Below are positions 34,401 through 45,974 of a DNA stretch of 64,000 nucleotides, in pieces; within the stretch, counting starts at the first letter, position 1, and every line of letters starts with the position of its first letter. Origin of the DNA: Termitomyces sp. T153 (lineage: Eukaryota; Basidiomycota; Agaricomycetes; Agaricales; Lyophyllaceae); contig JACKQL020000037.1 in assembly GCA_018296165.2 (NCBI GenBank), positions 372,001 through 436,000 on the forward strand. Reading direction: 5' to 3'. Made by a program: the position numbers and the translations under genes. Under the pieces are notes generated by a model, which was not told where the DNA came from, made no database searches, and was given only the letters and a program-made list of their open reading frames with translations.

Positions 34401-37400
34401 ATAGTTAGGAGTTTGTTGATGCCATAGTTCAAATGGTGTTTTTCCTTTCAGCAATTTTGTTGGTGTCTTTGCATGTAAATGTGCTGCCATCATGTAAAAT
34501 TCATCTGATAAGAATTCTGGACACTTAGCAGATAGTCTCATTGTCCTAGCCATTCTCTGTAGTGTCCTGTGCATCTGTTTGACTTGTCCCATATATTGCA
34601 AAGTATATAGTGCCCCAAATTCTTGCCTTGATCCAATTGATGCCAACTAATTTTCCATCTCAATGCTCTTAAGTTCTCCATCATGTCCAGTACAATATAT
34701 GCCAATCCACCATCTGGCCCCAAGTTCTCTAGCCTTTTCCCAAGCCTGCAGTGCTGGGAATACATCACTTTTTGCCTTAAGGGGGACCAAGGCATGTTTG
34801 TGTAGTTGTCAACCAAGTCCATAATATATTTGTCCCCAGTTTGAGATTGTACATGCATAGGTGCTGCCAAGTCTATCCATACAATCTCAAGCCTCTCAGT
34901 TGCCTGACACTCTTCCTCCAACACTTTTGGAACCTGTGACTTGGTTTGTTTTCCAAGGATGCAAATGTCACATTTTGGTTGTGCAAGGAGTGAAGCAGAT
35001 GGCATATCTGGGAGTAAACTGGCACATGCCATGGTAGCAACTACCTGGTAGTTTGCCTGTTCTAGGCACCAGTGTCAGGTGTCAAGATTCATGGAGTGTT
35101 GTGCAGTGAGAGCATGTTCAGCTAGTGTGGCTTGTAGATTGAGAGTGTATAGGCATCATCCTGGGATCAGTGGTCCTGAGGTGAGCAGTGTGCTACTGGT
35201 GTCATCCAAACTGACAACTCCTGCACTGTTGAGCATAACAGATGCACACATGCCTGTGACTAAAGCAGAAACAGAAATGAGTTGAATGGTGGATGCAGGG
35301 ATATACAAGGCATTTTTGAGTACAATTTCTGCCTTGTTCTGAATGTGGAGGTGAATTTGACCTGCTTCAATGGAAGCTCCTCCAATCCTCCTGACTGCAC
35401 AAAGGGGTATGGCCCACAGCATTACAAAGTCAGATTTGCATGGGGAAATATGCACTGTTGCACCAGAGTCAAGGTAGAACAGTTTTTTGTTGAGTGAGAC
35501 TAGGGTGGTATGTTCTGCCTAATTGAGTAGTGCAATCATGGTTGTGGCTAGAATGGTTTTACAATCACAAGTTGCACTGTTACCCCAATCAATGGATACT
35601 CAAAGTTCATCACCCAAGTCATTGAGATTGTCTTCTATAGCCATAAACCCTTGATACTCAAAGAAGTCTGTCAAATTTATTTGATCTGTGGAGGCAATCC
35701 CAGCAAATTTGGTTGTGGATGTATTGATCTTGGTGGCCTCAATCTGGATCCTCTGAAGATGTGTAGTGTTGACAATGTAGGCTTGTCTATTGAGCCCCTT
35801 CACAGCAATGCTATTCTTGTTATTGGTATTGTTGCCATTAGATCCGCTTACTGGTTTGGTGCCTCCTCCTGATTTTCCTCCTCCTCACATGGCCTTGCAA
35901 GTGGCTTTTGACTCCTCAATGCTCTTACCAGCTATTTCTCCTCCAGGTTTGATGCACCATAGTTTGGTGTGGCCATGGCAGGGGAGTTCAAGGCTGAAGC
36001 ACAGCTCACAGCATAGATAGCCTAGTCCATGATTATAGATACAAGTGTCAGATTTGAATTCTTTAGCAAGGAGAGCAGTGTCTCCAGTTCTGGATTTTGT
36101 AAGGTTTGTGAAGCTATCAATTGTCTGGAAGAGCTTTTAAATGTCAGAGGAAGTATAGGTCTTTTCTTTAGTAGAGTCAGCCAGTCCATGTGAGACTTGT
36201 GTCTGGACTGATTCAAATGACTTGTCATTAATGCAGTTGAGTAACATGATACACTTGAGAAGGTCCTTATCAATAGTGCTGATGGCAAGTGCTTGGTCAA
36301 TGAGCTCACATATCTTGCAGGCTGTACTTTCAATCAGTTCTGCCATGAGTGCATATGTCATCAGAGCTTTGCAGATTAGAGCAACTTGTTTGACCAGCCC
36401 CTTATGTCAGGTTCCGCTGATCATGGGGGCTCAGCTGCACTGGGTGAGTCCTTACTAGGCAGGCGTGATCCCCTTGCACTGGCAACCAGACACTTGAAAG
36501 CGTTCTGGACACTGATTGCTTGTGTGGATAGTCGGTGGGATGTGATCTGAACAGGTCTGGGGAGGTCTGGAGAAGTTGGATTGTGAGGAAACGGGACAGG
36601 CTTGGCGGGGTTCAGGCAGAAGACCGTATGGGAGATTTGTGGATGCAAAGGGGTAGGAGGCTATGTGATCAATGGGAGCAGAGCCAGGGTTTGATGGAAG
36701 ATCAATTGGGGTTGATGGAGTCTGGAACTGAGCAAAGAGCGAGGTTTGGATCTGGTGAAAGAGTGTCAGGGTTTGTAATTGTAATCACAGAGTTCGTGAG
36801 GTCGTTAAGGTTGAGGAAGACTTGGGCACAATGGCCGGACAGAGTCACCGAGACAGCGTCGGATGAAATGAAATGGAGTCAAGATGGAACAAGAATAAAT
36901 TTGCGCAGAGATACAAAACAATAATGAGAATGATAACGAAATGGAGACAAGACAAGACAAGATCGGGAGACTGAGATAAGACTGGGAGACTGAGAGTAAG
37001 GAAAACAAGACATGGAACATGGAACATGAGAAAGGAAACAATCAGACCATAGGTAACGTTAACAATAGGTAGGTAATATCAAGACTAGAGTATGAAGAGC
37101 TACTCAACGTCTTATATACTGACTACTGGAGAACTTTGGAGTACGTTGGCTGTGGTGGCGGGGCTTGGCGGAGCTTGATGGAGTTGGCGGGTGTTGGTTG
37201 CGATGAAGGGTCGGGCCACATTGATATGTTGATGGGATCATTTGGGAACGTGGGTCGCCCCAAGGTTGTTGTGATACTCCGGAATGGGTCAGAGGAGCCA
37301 GGGTGTTGAGTTGATGATGGGTGGCAAAGATTGGGAACAGCGGGGGTGGTTCTCAGGGTTTGGGAGATCCAGGGTAAGTGTCAGTGGCTGCAGGGAAGGC

Positions 37401-38002
37401 GTCGAAGTTGGCCAGGAGGCCATCGGAGTTAGCCGGGGAGGTGTCAGAGTTAGCCAAGAGTGCGTTGGGGCTAATCAAAATAGGTGCAGGGCATGGGCGG
37501 AAGTTCAGTGGAGCATCGGGGGTTTTGGGGAACGGGAGGTTGCTGGACAATGTGCGGGGGTCCAGGGGATGGGTCGTGACACCTTGCACTGAGCTCTTGC
37601 CTTCAAGGCATTGTAGCATTCCCTTGCAGTTCTGCCCATATGAAGGCCTTCTTGCTCAGCATCAGAAACAGCTGTGCAGATGACACCAATGATCAGACTG
37701 CTATTGGACAGCCAGTTAGCAAAGGCCATGGGTTCAGAGATCCAATCAGGTTGCATAATGAGAAGTTCAGGTCTATTTTTGGGCACAAAGATATAGTGAT
37801 CTAGACTGCACTGCTGTAGGAACATTTCCAGTCTCCTTGACCATTTGACAAATTCATCAGTGGCATGGTTGAAGGGAGTTTTGGACATGGACTAGTGAGC
37901 ATTAAGTCTAATTGGGCAAATATGGAGATAGGCAGCATCAGTGGCCATTAGGGAGGTGTCAGAGCCAGTAGCAGGCAGAATGGAAGAGGTAGTAGATTCC
38001 AT
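31440..38002 (-). pseudogene. copia gag-pol, degraded
   Basis: Readable pieces in order: gag start MESTTSSILPATGSDTS at 38002 with an early stop, then FVKWSRRLEMFLQQC (37505-37888); after the solo LTR, MAELIESTACKICELIDQAL (36137-36361); a protease region (35156-35455); the pre-integrase and integrase core CDICILGKQTKSQVP and DKYIMDLVDNYTNMPWS (34538-35032); an integrase tail with KTPFELWHQQTPNYSYMHKI; reverse transcriptase SGTTIAALHVDKFLVTMSSK (about 32420), where the YVDD-type motif has lost its second Asp; and RNase H AAINLSEDP/VKH-type relics near 31560-31680. Many stops and frame changes are present. Confidence 0.8.
36405..37581. repeat. solo LTR (1,177 bp) inserted in copia gag
   Basis: Ends are TGTCAGGTTCC and GGGTCGTGACA, a TGTCA...TGACA inverted pair. 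It is flanked by CCTTA (36400-36404) and CCTTG (37582-37586), a 5-bp duplication with one transition. It splits the copia gag frame exactly between ALKARAQC and the downstream gag segment. It contains many CpG, unlike its surroundings, and a tatata motif near 37115. Coding is absent. A region near 37395-37460 has imperfect 21-22-bp repeats. Confidence 0.85.
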
Positions 38003-38038
38003 AGTAGCAGTTTAGGACAGTAAAGAGAACAAAGGTTT

Positions 38039-38404
38039 TGTAAGGGTGACCTCTGGAGGCTGTGGCTCAATCACACAACTGGCAAAGGGAGATACAAAAG
38101 TTGATTCAGCATAGTGCAGTGTCTATAAGCATAACTACACACCTGGCAAAGGAAGATCCAAAGAGAACAAGTCTGAGGATCCCCAATGCCAGTGTTTGGA
38201 GAATTTACTTGAAGTTACATGCATTGACAGGTTGGCAGATCACATGACCATATGACCAAGGCACATGCATTGACAGGTTGACAGATTACATGACCATATA
38301 ATCAAGTCACATGCATCAACATGTCAACAGTATACATGCTACCATGCTGCACATGCTAACCCAATCACATGATCAGGAGTCTGGTCACAGTGGTCCCCCT
38401 GACA
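38039..38404 (-). repeat. 3' LTR of gypsy A, with U3 tandem repeats
   Basis: Plus-strand ends TGTAAGGGTGACC and GTCCCCCTGACA. Three 46-bp direct repeats start at 38217, 38263 and 38309 (acatgcattgacaggtt consensus; the third is more diverged). The C-rich tract at 38408-38418 is the polypurine tract on the minus strand. Confidence 0.85.
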
Positions 38405-38463
38405 TCACCCCCCCTTTAGCATGCAGCATCTCAAAGTACTGGGTAGAAGAAGTCCCAAATTGC

Positions 38464-41400
38464 CTAGTTAGCTGCTGAAATGGGGTAGATGCCTTGAATG
38501 GCTTTTGGGGCATTGGAATGCCTATGGTAGAAGTCCCAGATCTGGGCTAGTGCACATACATTAGCCAGTGGTTTCCAAGAGATGTTCTTGATGCCATATC
38601 CCTTCCATTTCATCTTGAACTGCAACTTCCCTTGGAATATCCTGCTATTCAAGATTTTCCCACTTCATACTCTTTTTCATTGTTGACCAGGACTGGTGGT
38701 GGGGGTAGCTTAGGGCAATGGCCTGGGATTGAATCCTCTGGAGCTGGAAATAGCTTGACCATATTAAAGACTGGGTGCAGTTGGCATAGGCCTGCTGGGA
38801 GTTTAAGTTGGTATGCCAAAGGCTCTACCTTCTTCTTCACTATGAAGGGGCTAAGATGACAATGTGCCAGCTTCTGGGATGGTCTTGTTGTCCTAATGTC
38901 TGAGCTCACCAAGTACACATAGTCTCCAGGCTTGTAAACTGGAGTGGGTGTCCATCTGCAATCATAGTACCATGCCATGTCCCCCTTGGCCTTCACCAAT
39001 GCAGCTTTTGCCTCCTCCTATGCCCTCTTTATCTGGTTTACAAACTTGTTGATGGAGTCATTCTCTGAGGAGCATGCCCAAGGTTCAAATTCCATGCAAG
39101 AGTGCCTGCCAGTGTCCAGGAAGAATGGAGTCATCTGCATGGAAGAGTGAACATGGTTGTTGTTCTAGAATTTAGCATATGGCAGCAGCTCATCCCAGTT
39201 ATTCTGCCTCTCATTACAAAATGATAGAGATACTGTTCCAGTTTCTGGTTAATATGTTCTGTCTGCCCATCTAACTGAGGGTGGTAGGCCATAGTGGTGT
39301 AGAGCTTCACTCCCAGCAGGTGATACAGTCATCAAGTGAATTCTGCTACAAACTGGGGGCCCCAGTCAAAGACATACCCATTTGACAGACTATGGAGCTT
39401 CCAGACATTCTTCCAATACAGGCTGGCTACTCCTAAAGCAGAGCATGTGGTGTGGGTAGGGATAAAGTGAGCCCATTTGCCATAGAGGTCCACCACTACC
39501 ATCACAGCATCATATCCATGAGCATCTGGGAGTTCTGCAATGAAATCCACTGATGCAACACTCCAGCAAGCAGCTGGAATAGGGAGAGGATGGAGCTGAC
39601 CCATGAGTGCCTGGTGGTGAGGCTTGGTACAGAGGCAGAGACCACAAGTGCTAGTGTAGGTGCCTACATATCAGGAGATCTGAGGCCACCAGTGATTCTG
39701 GGATACCAGCTCCAATGTCTTCCACCTCCTAGAATGTCTGGCTATTCAAGAGTTGTGATGTTAGGCACATAGATGCATCCTTGAAAGGTCAGAAGTCCAT
39801 CCTGAAGACCCCATTTATCTGCATGCACAGACTTAACTCCACTTGCTTGTCAAGCTCATAGGGCCTGTGCAGCCTGGGCCACAGCATCCTCTTGTGCACC
39901 CTCCCAGTTTTCTCTTCTGATATCTCTGAGAATGTTTGCCTTGTCTCCTTGGACTACAATCCCTCTATGCTGTGACTGATGTTATATGTGGTAAGTGGCC
40001 TGAGTATGCTAAGCAGTAATTACTAAAAATACATTGAAAGGAGAAATAGAGTCCAATGACTTTGTAGGGCTGACTATTACCAGCTGGAGGGTGCAGGGGC
40101 TTGGCAGCTGGTCAGTCAGCTATGCTAGAGATGATGCTATACCTATGATCAAGGCCAGATAGAGTTGGAGTTACCCATTGAAGTTATCCAAAGGGGTCAT
40201 CCCCTTACATCCTTAGCTGTGCAGAAGTACTTGAGGTTCTTGTAGTCTGTCCAAACTTCAAACTCATGCTGTGCACCCTCAAGGAAATGCCACCATTCTT
40301 CAAAGAACCTAATAATGGCAAGCATCTTCTTGTCATGAATCTCATAGTTCTGTTCTACTGTGTTAAGGCTTTTGGAGTAAAAGGCTACTGGATGCCACTT
40401 GCCATCCTCCTTTGGCTGCTGGGAGAGGACTGCTCCTATAGCAAAATCTGAGCAATCTGCTTCAACACAGATGAGAGAGTCAACATCTGGAAACAGGAGG
40501 ACAGGTTTTGAGGTAACAGCTTGCTTGAGGGCATTGAAGGCAGCTTGCTGTGGAGGCTTCCACTGCCATGCTGCATCCTTGCCTGTGAGGTCAAAGAGGA
40601 GATGTGCATGGTGGGAGAAATCCTGTATGAACCTCCAGTAGAAGTTGACAAACCCAAGAAAGGCCTGTACTTCCTTCTTGTTCCTTAGTTCAGGCTGCTC
40701 CACTACACTGGCCACTTTAACAGAGTCCATTTCAGCCATTCCATGTGAGATGATCAATTCCAGGTATTCCACTTTAGTCTGCTCAAATTCACATTTCTCA
40801 GGCTTTAAATAGAGCTGGTGTTGGTGGAAGTATTCCAAGACAATGAACATAACCCAGCAATGCCCCTTCAAGGCTTTAGTGTAGATCAGAATATCATCTA
40901 GATATATGCAAACTATACCTTCTGCAATTAGGTCATGGAAGATGTCATTTGTCATAGTCTGGAAAGTGGCTGGGCTGTTTGTGAGGCTAAAGAACATCAC
41001 TAGAGGTTCAAAGAGTTTACAATTGGTTAGAATGCTGCCTTCCACTCATCTCCCTCTTTGATGTACACATTGTTGTAGCTCCAATGGACATCTAACTTGG
41101 TGAAGTAGCATGCACCTCAAAGGCTGTTGACAAGTTCTGAGATGAGTGGCAGAGGATAGCAATTCTTCACTGTTATTGCATTTAAAACTTGATAGTCCTG
41201 AACCAGACAAAGAGACCCATCCTTCTTCTCAATAAAAAAAACTGGAAATGCCATTGGAGACTTGGAGAGTTGTATCCATCCAGAGCTAAGATTCTCCTGT
41301 AGGAATGCATCCAGCTCATCCTGCTTACAGGGCACAAGAGGATAGACTTTGCAACTGGAGGGTTCTGCATCTCATATCAGCTCAATTGCATGATCCCACT

Positions 41401-43739
41401 GCTTATGCTCTAGGAGTGAGTCAAAGAATACCTTGGAGAATGTCCTCAAAATTGTGGAGGTGATCAGGAGCCATGCTACAAAAAGGCTTGGACTGGGAGT
41501 TTGCCACAAATGCCTTAGCCAGATGTTGAGAAGTGGTTCTGGCCCAAATCTCTGCCATTGTAGGAGGGGTAGAGGGTTGTAGCATAGACCCTATCACCTA
41601 CCTCAATAGTTTCATCTAGAGACTCTGAGTCCAGAGCATTGGTGGATTCTTCTTTGCTTTCCTCTTTCTTTTGAGGTTCACACCCAACATCTTGAACATC
41701 CTCATAGAGGGCTTTTCTAAAAGGGAATGCCAGAGGGGGGGACTCAGAAGGTTGAGACCAGCATAAGAAATATGCCCTGCATGACAGGCATGCATGGCAG
41801 CATGCTCACAAACCTTTGCTCTATGCTCCTTATGAGCTTCAGCACAAGTTATGCAACAACAAGGGCAGTGGCTCCTCTTCACCTTGCTCTTTGTCCAGTT
41901 AATTTCAGAGTTGTGTTCATGTAACCAGGTGAACCCTAAGATCATATCTTGTTTTTCCAGACTAGTGACAGCAAACACAGCTTGCTTGGAGTGGTCTTTG
42001 TAATGTAAGACCAGGTCCACTACTGAGCAAATAGAGCCAGCTTTATTGAGTGTGCCATCAACATTGTATACAGGAACAGGACAAGATAGGGGGCAAGTGG
42101 TGAGACAATGTTGTTGCACATAGTCTGCATCAAGGAAGAGGCCTGTTGTGCCATTGTCAAGCAGGGCAACCACACTTTGGGTCAGCTAAGTGTCCATCAT
42201 CTCAATTTCTACCTGTAGCTTCAGAGAGTTGGTAGAAGAGGTGTAAGCAACAATGTAACAATGGGGGAGATGGCATTCCCAGACAGGAACTTGGAGGCAT
42301 GGGTTAGGAAGTGTATTTCCAGCAGAGACTTTAGCTGGGGAGGGGATTTGTATGTCTGAAGAGGGATCTATCACTTTGGGCATAGTATCAAAAGCAGCAA
42401 CAGATGTATTTGATTCTATGGACAGGAGAGCAAAACAATTAGTGCTAGGCAATGGTGGCATACAGTTTATCTGTTTTCCTTTTAAAAATCCTCCTTCAAC
42501 TCTGTGGAAATCTCCTCCAATACATTGGCTGCCTCATTGGAGTGGATGGCTATAGGTGCATTAGAAGAGGGAGCTTCTGTTGCATCCCTTTCTGCTAGGA
42601 GTTGGACAAGCAGCTCTTCTTGCTCTGATGCAAACAGGTAGTGGACTTCTAGCCCTTGAGGACAGTAGTGAGCAAAGTGACCTGCCTTTCTACAGCATCA
42701 ACACAATAGGGGAGTAGAGGATCACTGTTGAGAAGCATCAACATCCATTGGGACTCCTTGGGTAGGGAGCACAAGAGGGCAACATGGGATGGAAGAGGAA
42801 GAGTTGCACCTGCTTGTGGGGCAGCTAGAGCTGGCATGGAAGAAGGAACTTGGGGGGTGAACTTGCCACAAGAGAAGGGAAATGTCAAGAGTTGTGTCCA
42901 CTGCAGCTCACATTGCAGTTCCATCAACTGCCACTGCTCACATGCCACCTTGTACCAGGTATCAACATGCTTATCATCTGGGCACCCCTCAGCCATACTA
43001 TTAATATGGTCTATGAGAGAGGGGTGGAGTCTGTCATGGAAGGTGAGATGGAGTTGCAGACCATCTGGATAGCCAGCCTGTTCAACTCAGGCACAAAAAG
43101 AGTTGATATACTTATTCAGTGACTGCTTTTCCTGACCATACTGGGTTTGGTCTTGGAGAGAAAGAGCTGCAGTCTTGGCAGGATCAAGGAGAAAGAACTC
43201 AGCTTAGAACTCCTTCTCAAACTCCATCTAGCCAGGAAAACTTTCAACTCCCTCTAGGAGTCAGAAAATATGCAGTGCATAGGTTGAGGCTTGGCCAGCC
43301 TCCATGTAGGAGAGAACCCAGGCAATTTTCAAGGCATTAGGGGCAAAGGCTTCACTGCTCAACTGGATATAGATGATGCAAGACTGGAGGAAATGTTCCC
43401 CAACTCTATGGTTCTCATTGAATATGTCAAGAAGCACAGAGCAAGGAAGTTTAGTGCAGGGTGCTAAAACCTCCAAGCTAGGTGCAGAAGAGAACCTTGC
43501 TACAGCTGCTGGGGGTCTGAGGAGAGGAGTAGAAGTGAGGAGGAGATGTTCTAAGAGGGCCTGGAGGGAAAGGACACTGCTTCAGTGGTTTGATGGAGCT
43601 CAGTGAGTTTAGTAGTGTGGGAGGTAAAGGAGGCTTGAGTGAGTTGAACCTGTGTCTTCAGAGACAGCAAATGACTCCAGGCATCATTCTGGGGGCTTGA
43701 AGCATCAGGGGGAGGTGCTGGAGGGGTTGGTTGGATCAT
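38464..43739 (-). pseudogene. gypsy A gag-pol, degraded
   Basis: Pieces in order: gag start MIQPTPPAPPPDASSP (43739); capsid region NENHRVGEHFLQSCII; zinc knuckle CCRKAGHFAHYC near 42690; protease ALLDNGTTGLFLDADYV (42173-41616), with Asn where Ser is usual; reverse transcriptase with FFIEKKDGSLCLVQDYQVLN and intact CIYLDDILIYTK (40197-41335); RNase H EVWTDYKNLKYF; integrase core SVASVDFIAELPDAHGYDAV (39332-39604); integrase C-terminus with VYKPGDYVYL and HPVFNMVKLFPAPEDSI; and a chromodomain-like end GKLQFKMKWKGYGIKNISWK (38464-38652). Stops and frame changes separate most pieces. Confidence 0.85.
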
Positions 43740-43800
43740 GGGAGGAGCACAGTACTAATTACCACTGAATCTGTATGGAAGGGTCTAAGAGCAAGGCAGT

Positions 43801-44113
43801 CCAAGGCTGGTCAGCCCATGCAGTCAAACTGATGCATTATTGTGTCTAATTATACATAGTACCTGATGCATTTTTCTCTGTAATCACTTGTAAATGTATC
43901 ACACATATGTTATGTCTGGAATGCATTATGCATAATGCTCAGTACAAAAGTAATGCATTAATGGCATTAAACAATATTTGGAATTGAACCAGTATCTTCA
44001 CATAGCATGATAGTTAATAGAACAGCATTAACAGTTACACTAAGTAGTCATTACAACAGAAATCAGAGGACACTTTAAGTAAGGGAATAAAGCTTGCCTT
44101 AGAGGATATACAG
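43801..44113. other. unassigned segment with a tRNA-like piece
   Basis: About 310 bp between gypsy A and gypsy B. The minus strand has GGTTCAATTCC (43980-43990), matching a tRNA B box. About 35 bases upstream of it lies TAGTGTAACTGTTAATGC (44025-44042), similar to an A box, preceded by seven bases where an acceptor stem would start. The arms do not pair well and no 3' acceptor partner is visible. It may be a decayed tRNA-derived SINE. Several tgcattatgcat motifs lie in the left half. Confidence 0.35.
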
Positions 44114-44480
44114 TATAAGAGCAAGCACTGGGAGTGGTGGCTCAGTCACATAGCTAGCAGAGGGGAATCCAAAGTATATTAGTAAAGTAGACAACAATAC
44201 AGCAGTAATTAGTTACCTAGCAGAGGGGAATCCAAAGAGAACAAGTTTAAGGATCCCCTCTACTTGGTGCAGCACATCAGCAGGCAGAGGATGCATGGTA
44301 ATGGCTATACAGAAGGCCAGAGCTACTTCTAACCCTAGGAAAGTAATCCATGAAGTAATACAGAGAGTCCTACAGGTCTCTGGAAATCTCTGGGGGTCTG
44401 GAACAAGCTCCAGAGATGTCAAGTGAGCTGCAGAGGCAATGGAACAAGCTGCAGAGGTTGGAAATGGAAGTCCCCTAACA
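44114..44480 (-). repeat. 3' LTR of gypsy B
   Basis: Aligned over its length to 51084-51424 (for example the shared agcagaggggaatccaaag and aggccagagctact blocks). The first base pair reads TA where TG is expected. A pyrimidine tract follows at 44484 as polypurine tract on the minus strand. Confidence 0.85.
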
Positions 44481-44691
44481 TCACCCCCTCTCTAGCATGC
44501 AGCATCTCAACATGTGGGGTAGAAAAAGTTCTAGATTGCCTGGTCCACTGGTGAGATGGGATAGATTCCTTGGATAGTGTGCAGTGTATCTAAGTGCTTC
44601 TGATGGAACTCCCTGATAAGTTTCAGGGCATGCATGTTCTTCCATGGTTCCTAGGAAATGTCCTCAATTTCATAATCTTTCCACTTCACCT

Positions 44692-45974
44692 TGTATTGTA
44701 GCTGTTGCTGGAATAAATGGCCATCCAGGACCTCCTCTACCTCATACTCCTTGCTATTGTTGACTACCACCAGGGGTGGCAGAAGTAGTGGGTGTCACCC
44801 CAGAATAGGATCCTTTGGGGCTGGAGTTAGTTTGACTATGTTAAACACTGGATGGAGCTAGTGCATCCCCACAGGGAGCTGGAGTTGATAGGCAAGGGGC
44901 ACTACCTGCCATTTCACTGTGAAAGGTCCCAATTGATAGTGTAAAAGCTTTTTTGATGGTTGGGTGGTTGTAATATTGGAGGTGTCCAGATAGACTCAAT
45001 CTCTGGGCTAGTATTTGGGCACTGGGGACCTTCCACAGTTGTAGTATTGCACCATGTCATCTTTTGCCTTCACCAGAGCTGCTTGGGCTTCTTCCTGTGA
45101 TTTCTTCATCCAGTTCATAAACTTGTTCACTGCCTCATTCTTTGAAGGCCAGGCCTAGGGCTCAAAACCCATGTGTAGATGATGTCTAGTGTTGAGAAAG
45201 AAGGGCAAGACTTGGGTAGCCACATAGATGTGGTTGTTGTACTGGAACTTGGCATTGGAGAGGAGTTTGTCCCAGTTGTCCTGGTGCTTGTTGGGGAAGA
45301 GGTGGAGGTACTGCTCCAACTCCTGGTTCATGCATGTATTGTAGTTGTTGCCAGAATAAACAGCTATTCAGGATCTCCTCTACCTCATACTCCTCACTAT
45401 TGTTGACACTACTGGAGGTGGTGGGGGTGGCAGGCATTGCTCTGGAATAGGATTCTTCAGAGCTGCAGTTAGTTTGACCACATTAAACACTGGATGGAGC
45501 TGGTGCATCCCTACAGAAAGCCAGAGTTGATAGGCAAGGGGCACTACCTGCCATTTCACTGTGAAAGGTCCCAATTGATGGTGCAAAAGCTTTTTTGACA
45601 GTTGGGTGGTTGTAATATTGGAGGCATCCAGATAGACCTGGTCTCTGAGCTAGTATTTGGGCATAGGGGACCTTCCACAGTCATAGTATCATGCTATGTC
45701 ATCTTTTGCCTTTGCCAGAGCTGCTCAAGCTTCTTCCTGTGATCTCTTTATCTGGTCCACAAACTTGTTCACTGCCTCATTCTCTGAAGACTGGGCCTAG
45801 GGCTCAAAACCCATGCACAGGTGATGTTCAGTGTTGAGGAAGAAGGGCAAGACTTGGGTAGCTATGTGGACATGGTTGTTGTACTGGAATTCAGCATTGG
45901 GGAGGAGTTTGTTCCAGTCATCCTGGTGCTTGTTGCAAAACAGGCAGAGGTATGCTCCAACTCCTGGTTTATGT
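44692..45974 (-). repeat. internal tandem duplication in gypsy B pol (about 640 bp x 2)
   Basis: Copy 1 is about 44692-45334 and copy 2 about 45335-45974. Both begin tgtattgtag.tgttgc and end gctccaactcctggtt. They span the integrase C-terminal region up to the start of the chromodomain position. Scattered substitutions show that the duplication is not recent. Confidence 0.85.

Larger units (their letters stand above)
31067..38038 (-). mobile_element. Ty1/copia retrotransposon, 3' LTR present, 5' LTR missing
   Basis: Read leftward. Gag starts near 38002. Integrase, reverse transcriptase and RNase H pieces follow in copia order down to a 368-bp LTR at 31067-31434. A 1,177-bp solo LTR (36405-37581) interrupts gag. 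The 5' LTR should lie beyond 38038 but a gypsy LTR begins at 38039 instead, so the copia element was truncated or invaded there. Almost no CpG remains outside the solo LTR. Confidence 0.85.
38039..43800 (-). mobile_element. Ty3/gypsy retrotransposon A (chromovirus type), 5' LTR absent
   Basis: Read leftward. Gag begins at 43739, pol runs to about 38464, and a polypurine tract (38408-38418) precedes the 3' LTR (38039-38404). The presence of a chromodomain-like C-terminus places it with chromoviruses. No 5' LTR related to the 3' LTR is found between 43740 and 44113. The right boundary given is approximate. Confidence 0.85.

Noticed and set aside
36535..36924. 129-codon frame inside the CpG-rich solo LTR
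   Set aside because: LTR sequence with no protein motif; open frames here are explained by purine-rich composition.
43980..44049. Functional tRNA gene
   Set aside because: A and B box-like motifs are present but the anticodon, T and acceptor stems do not pair; kept only as a possible SINE relic.
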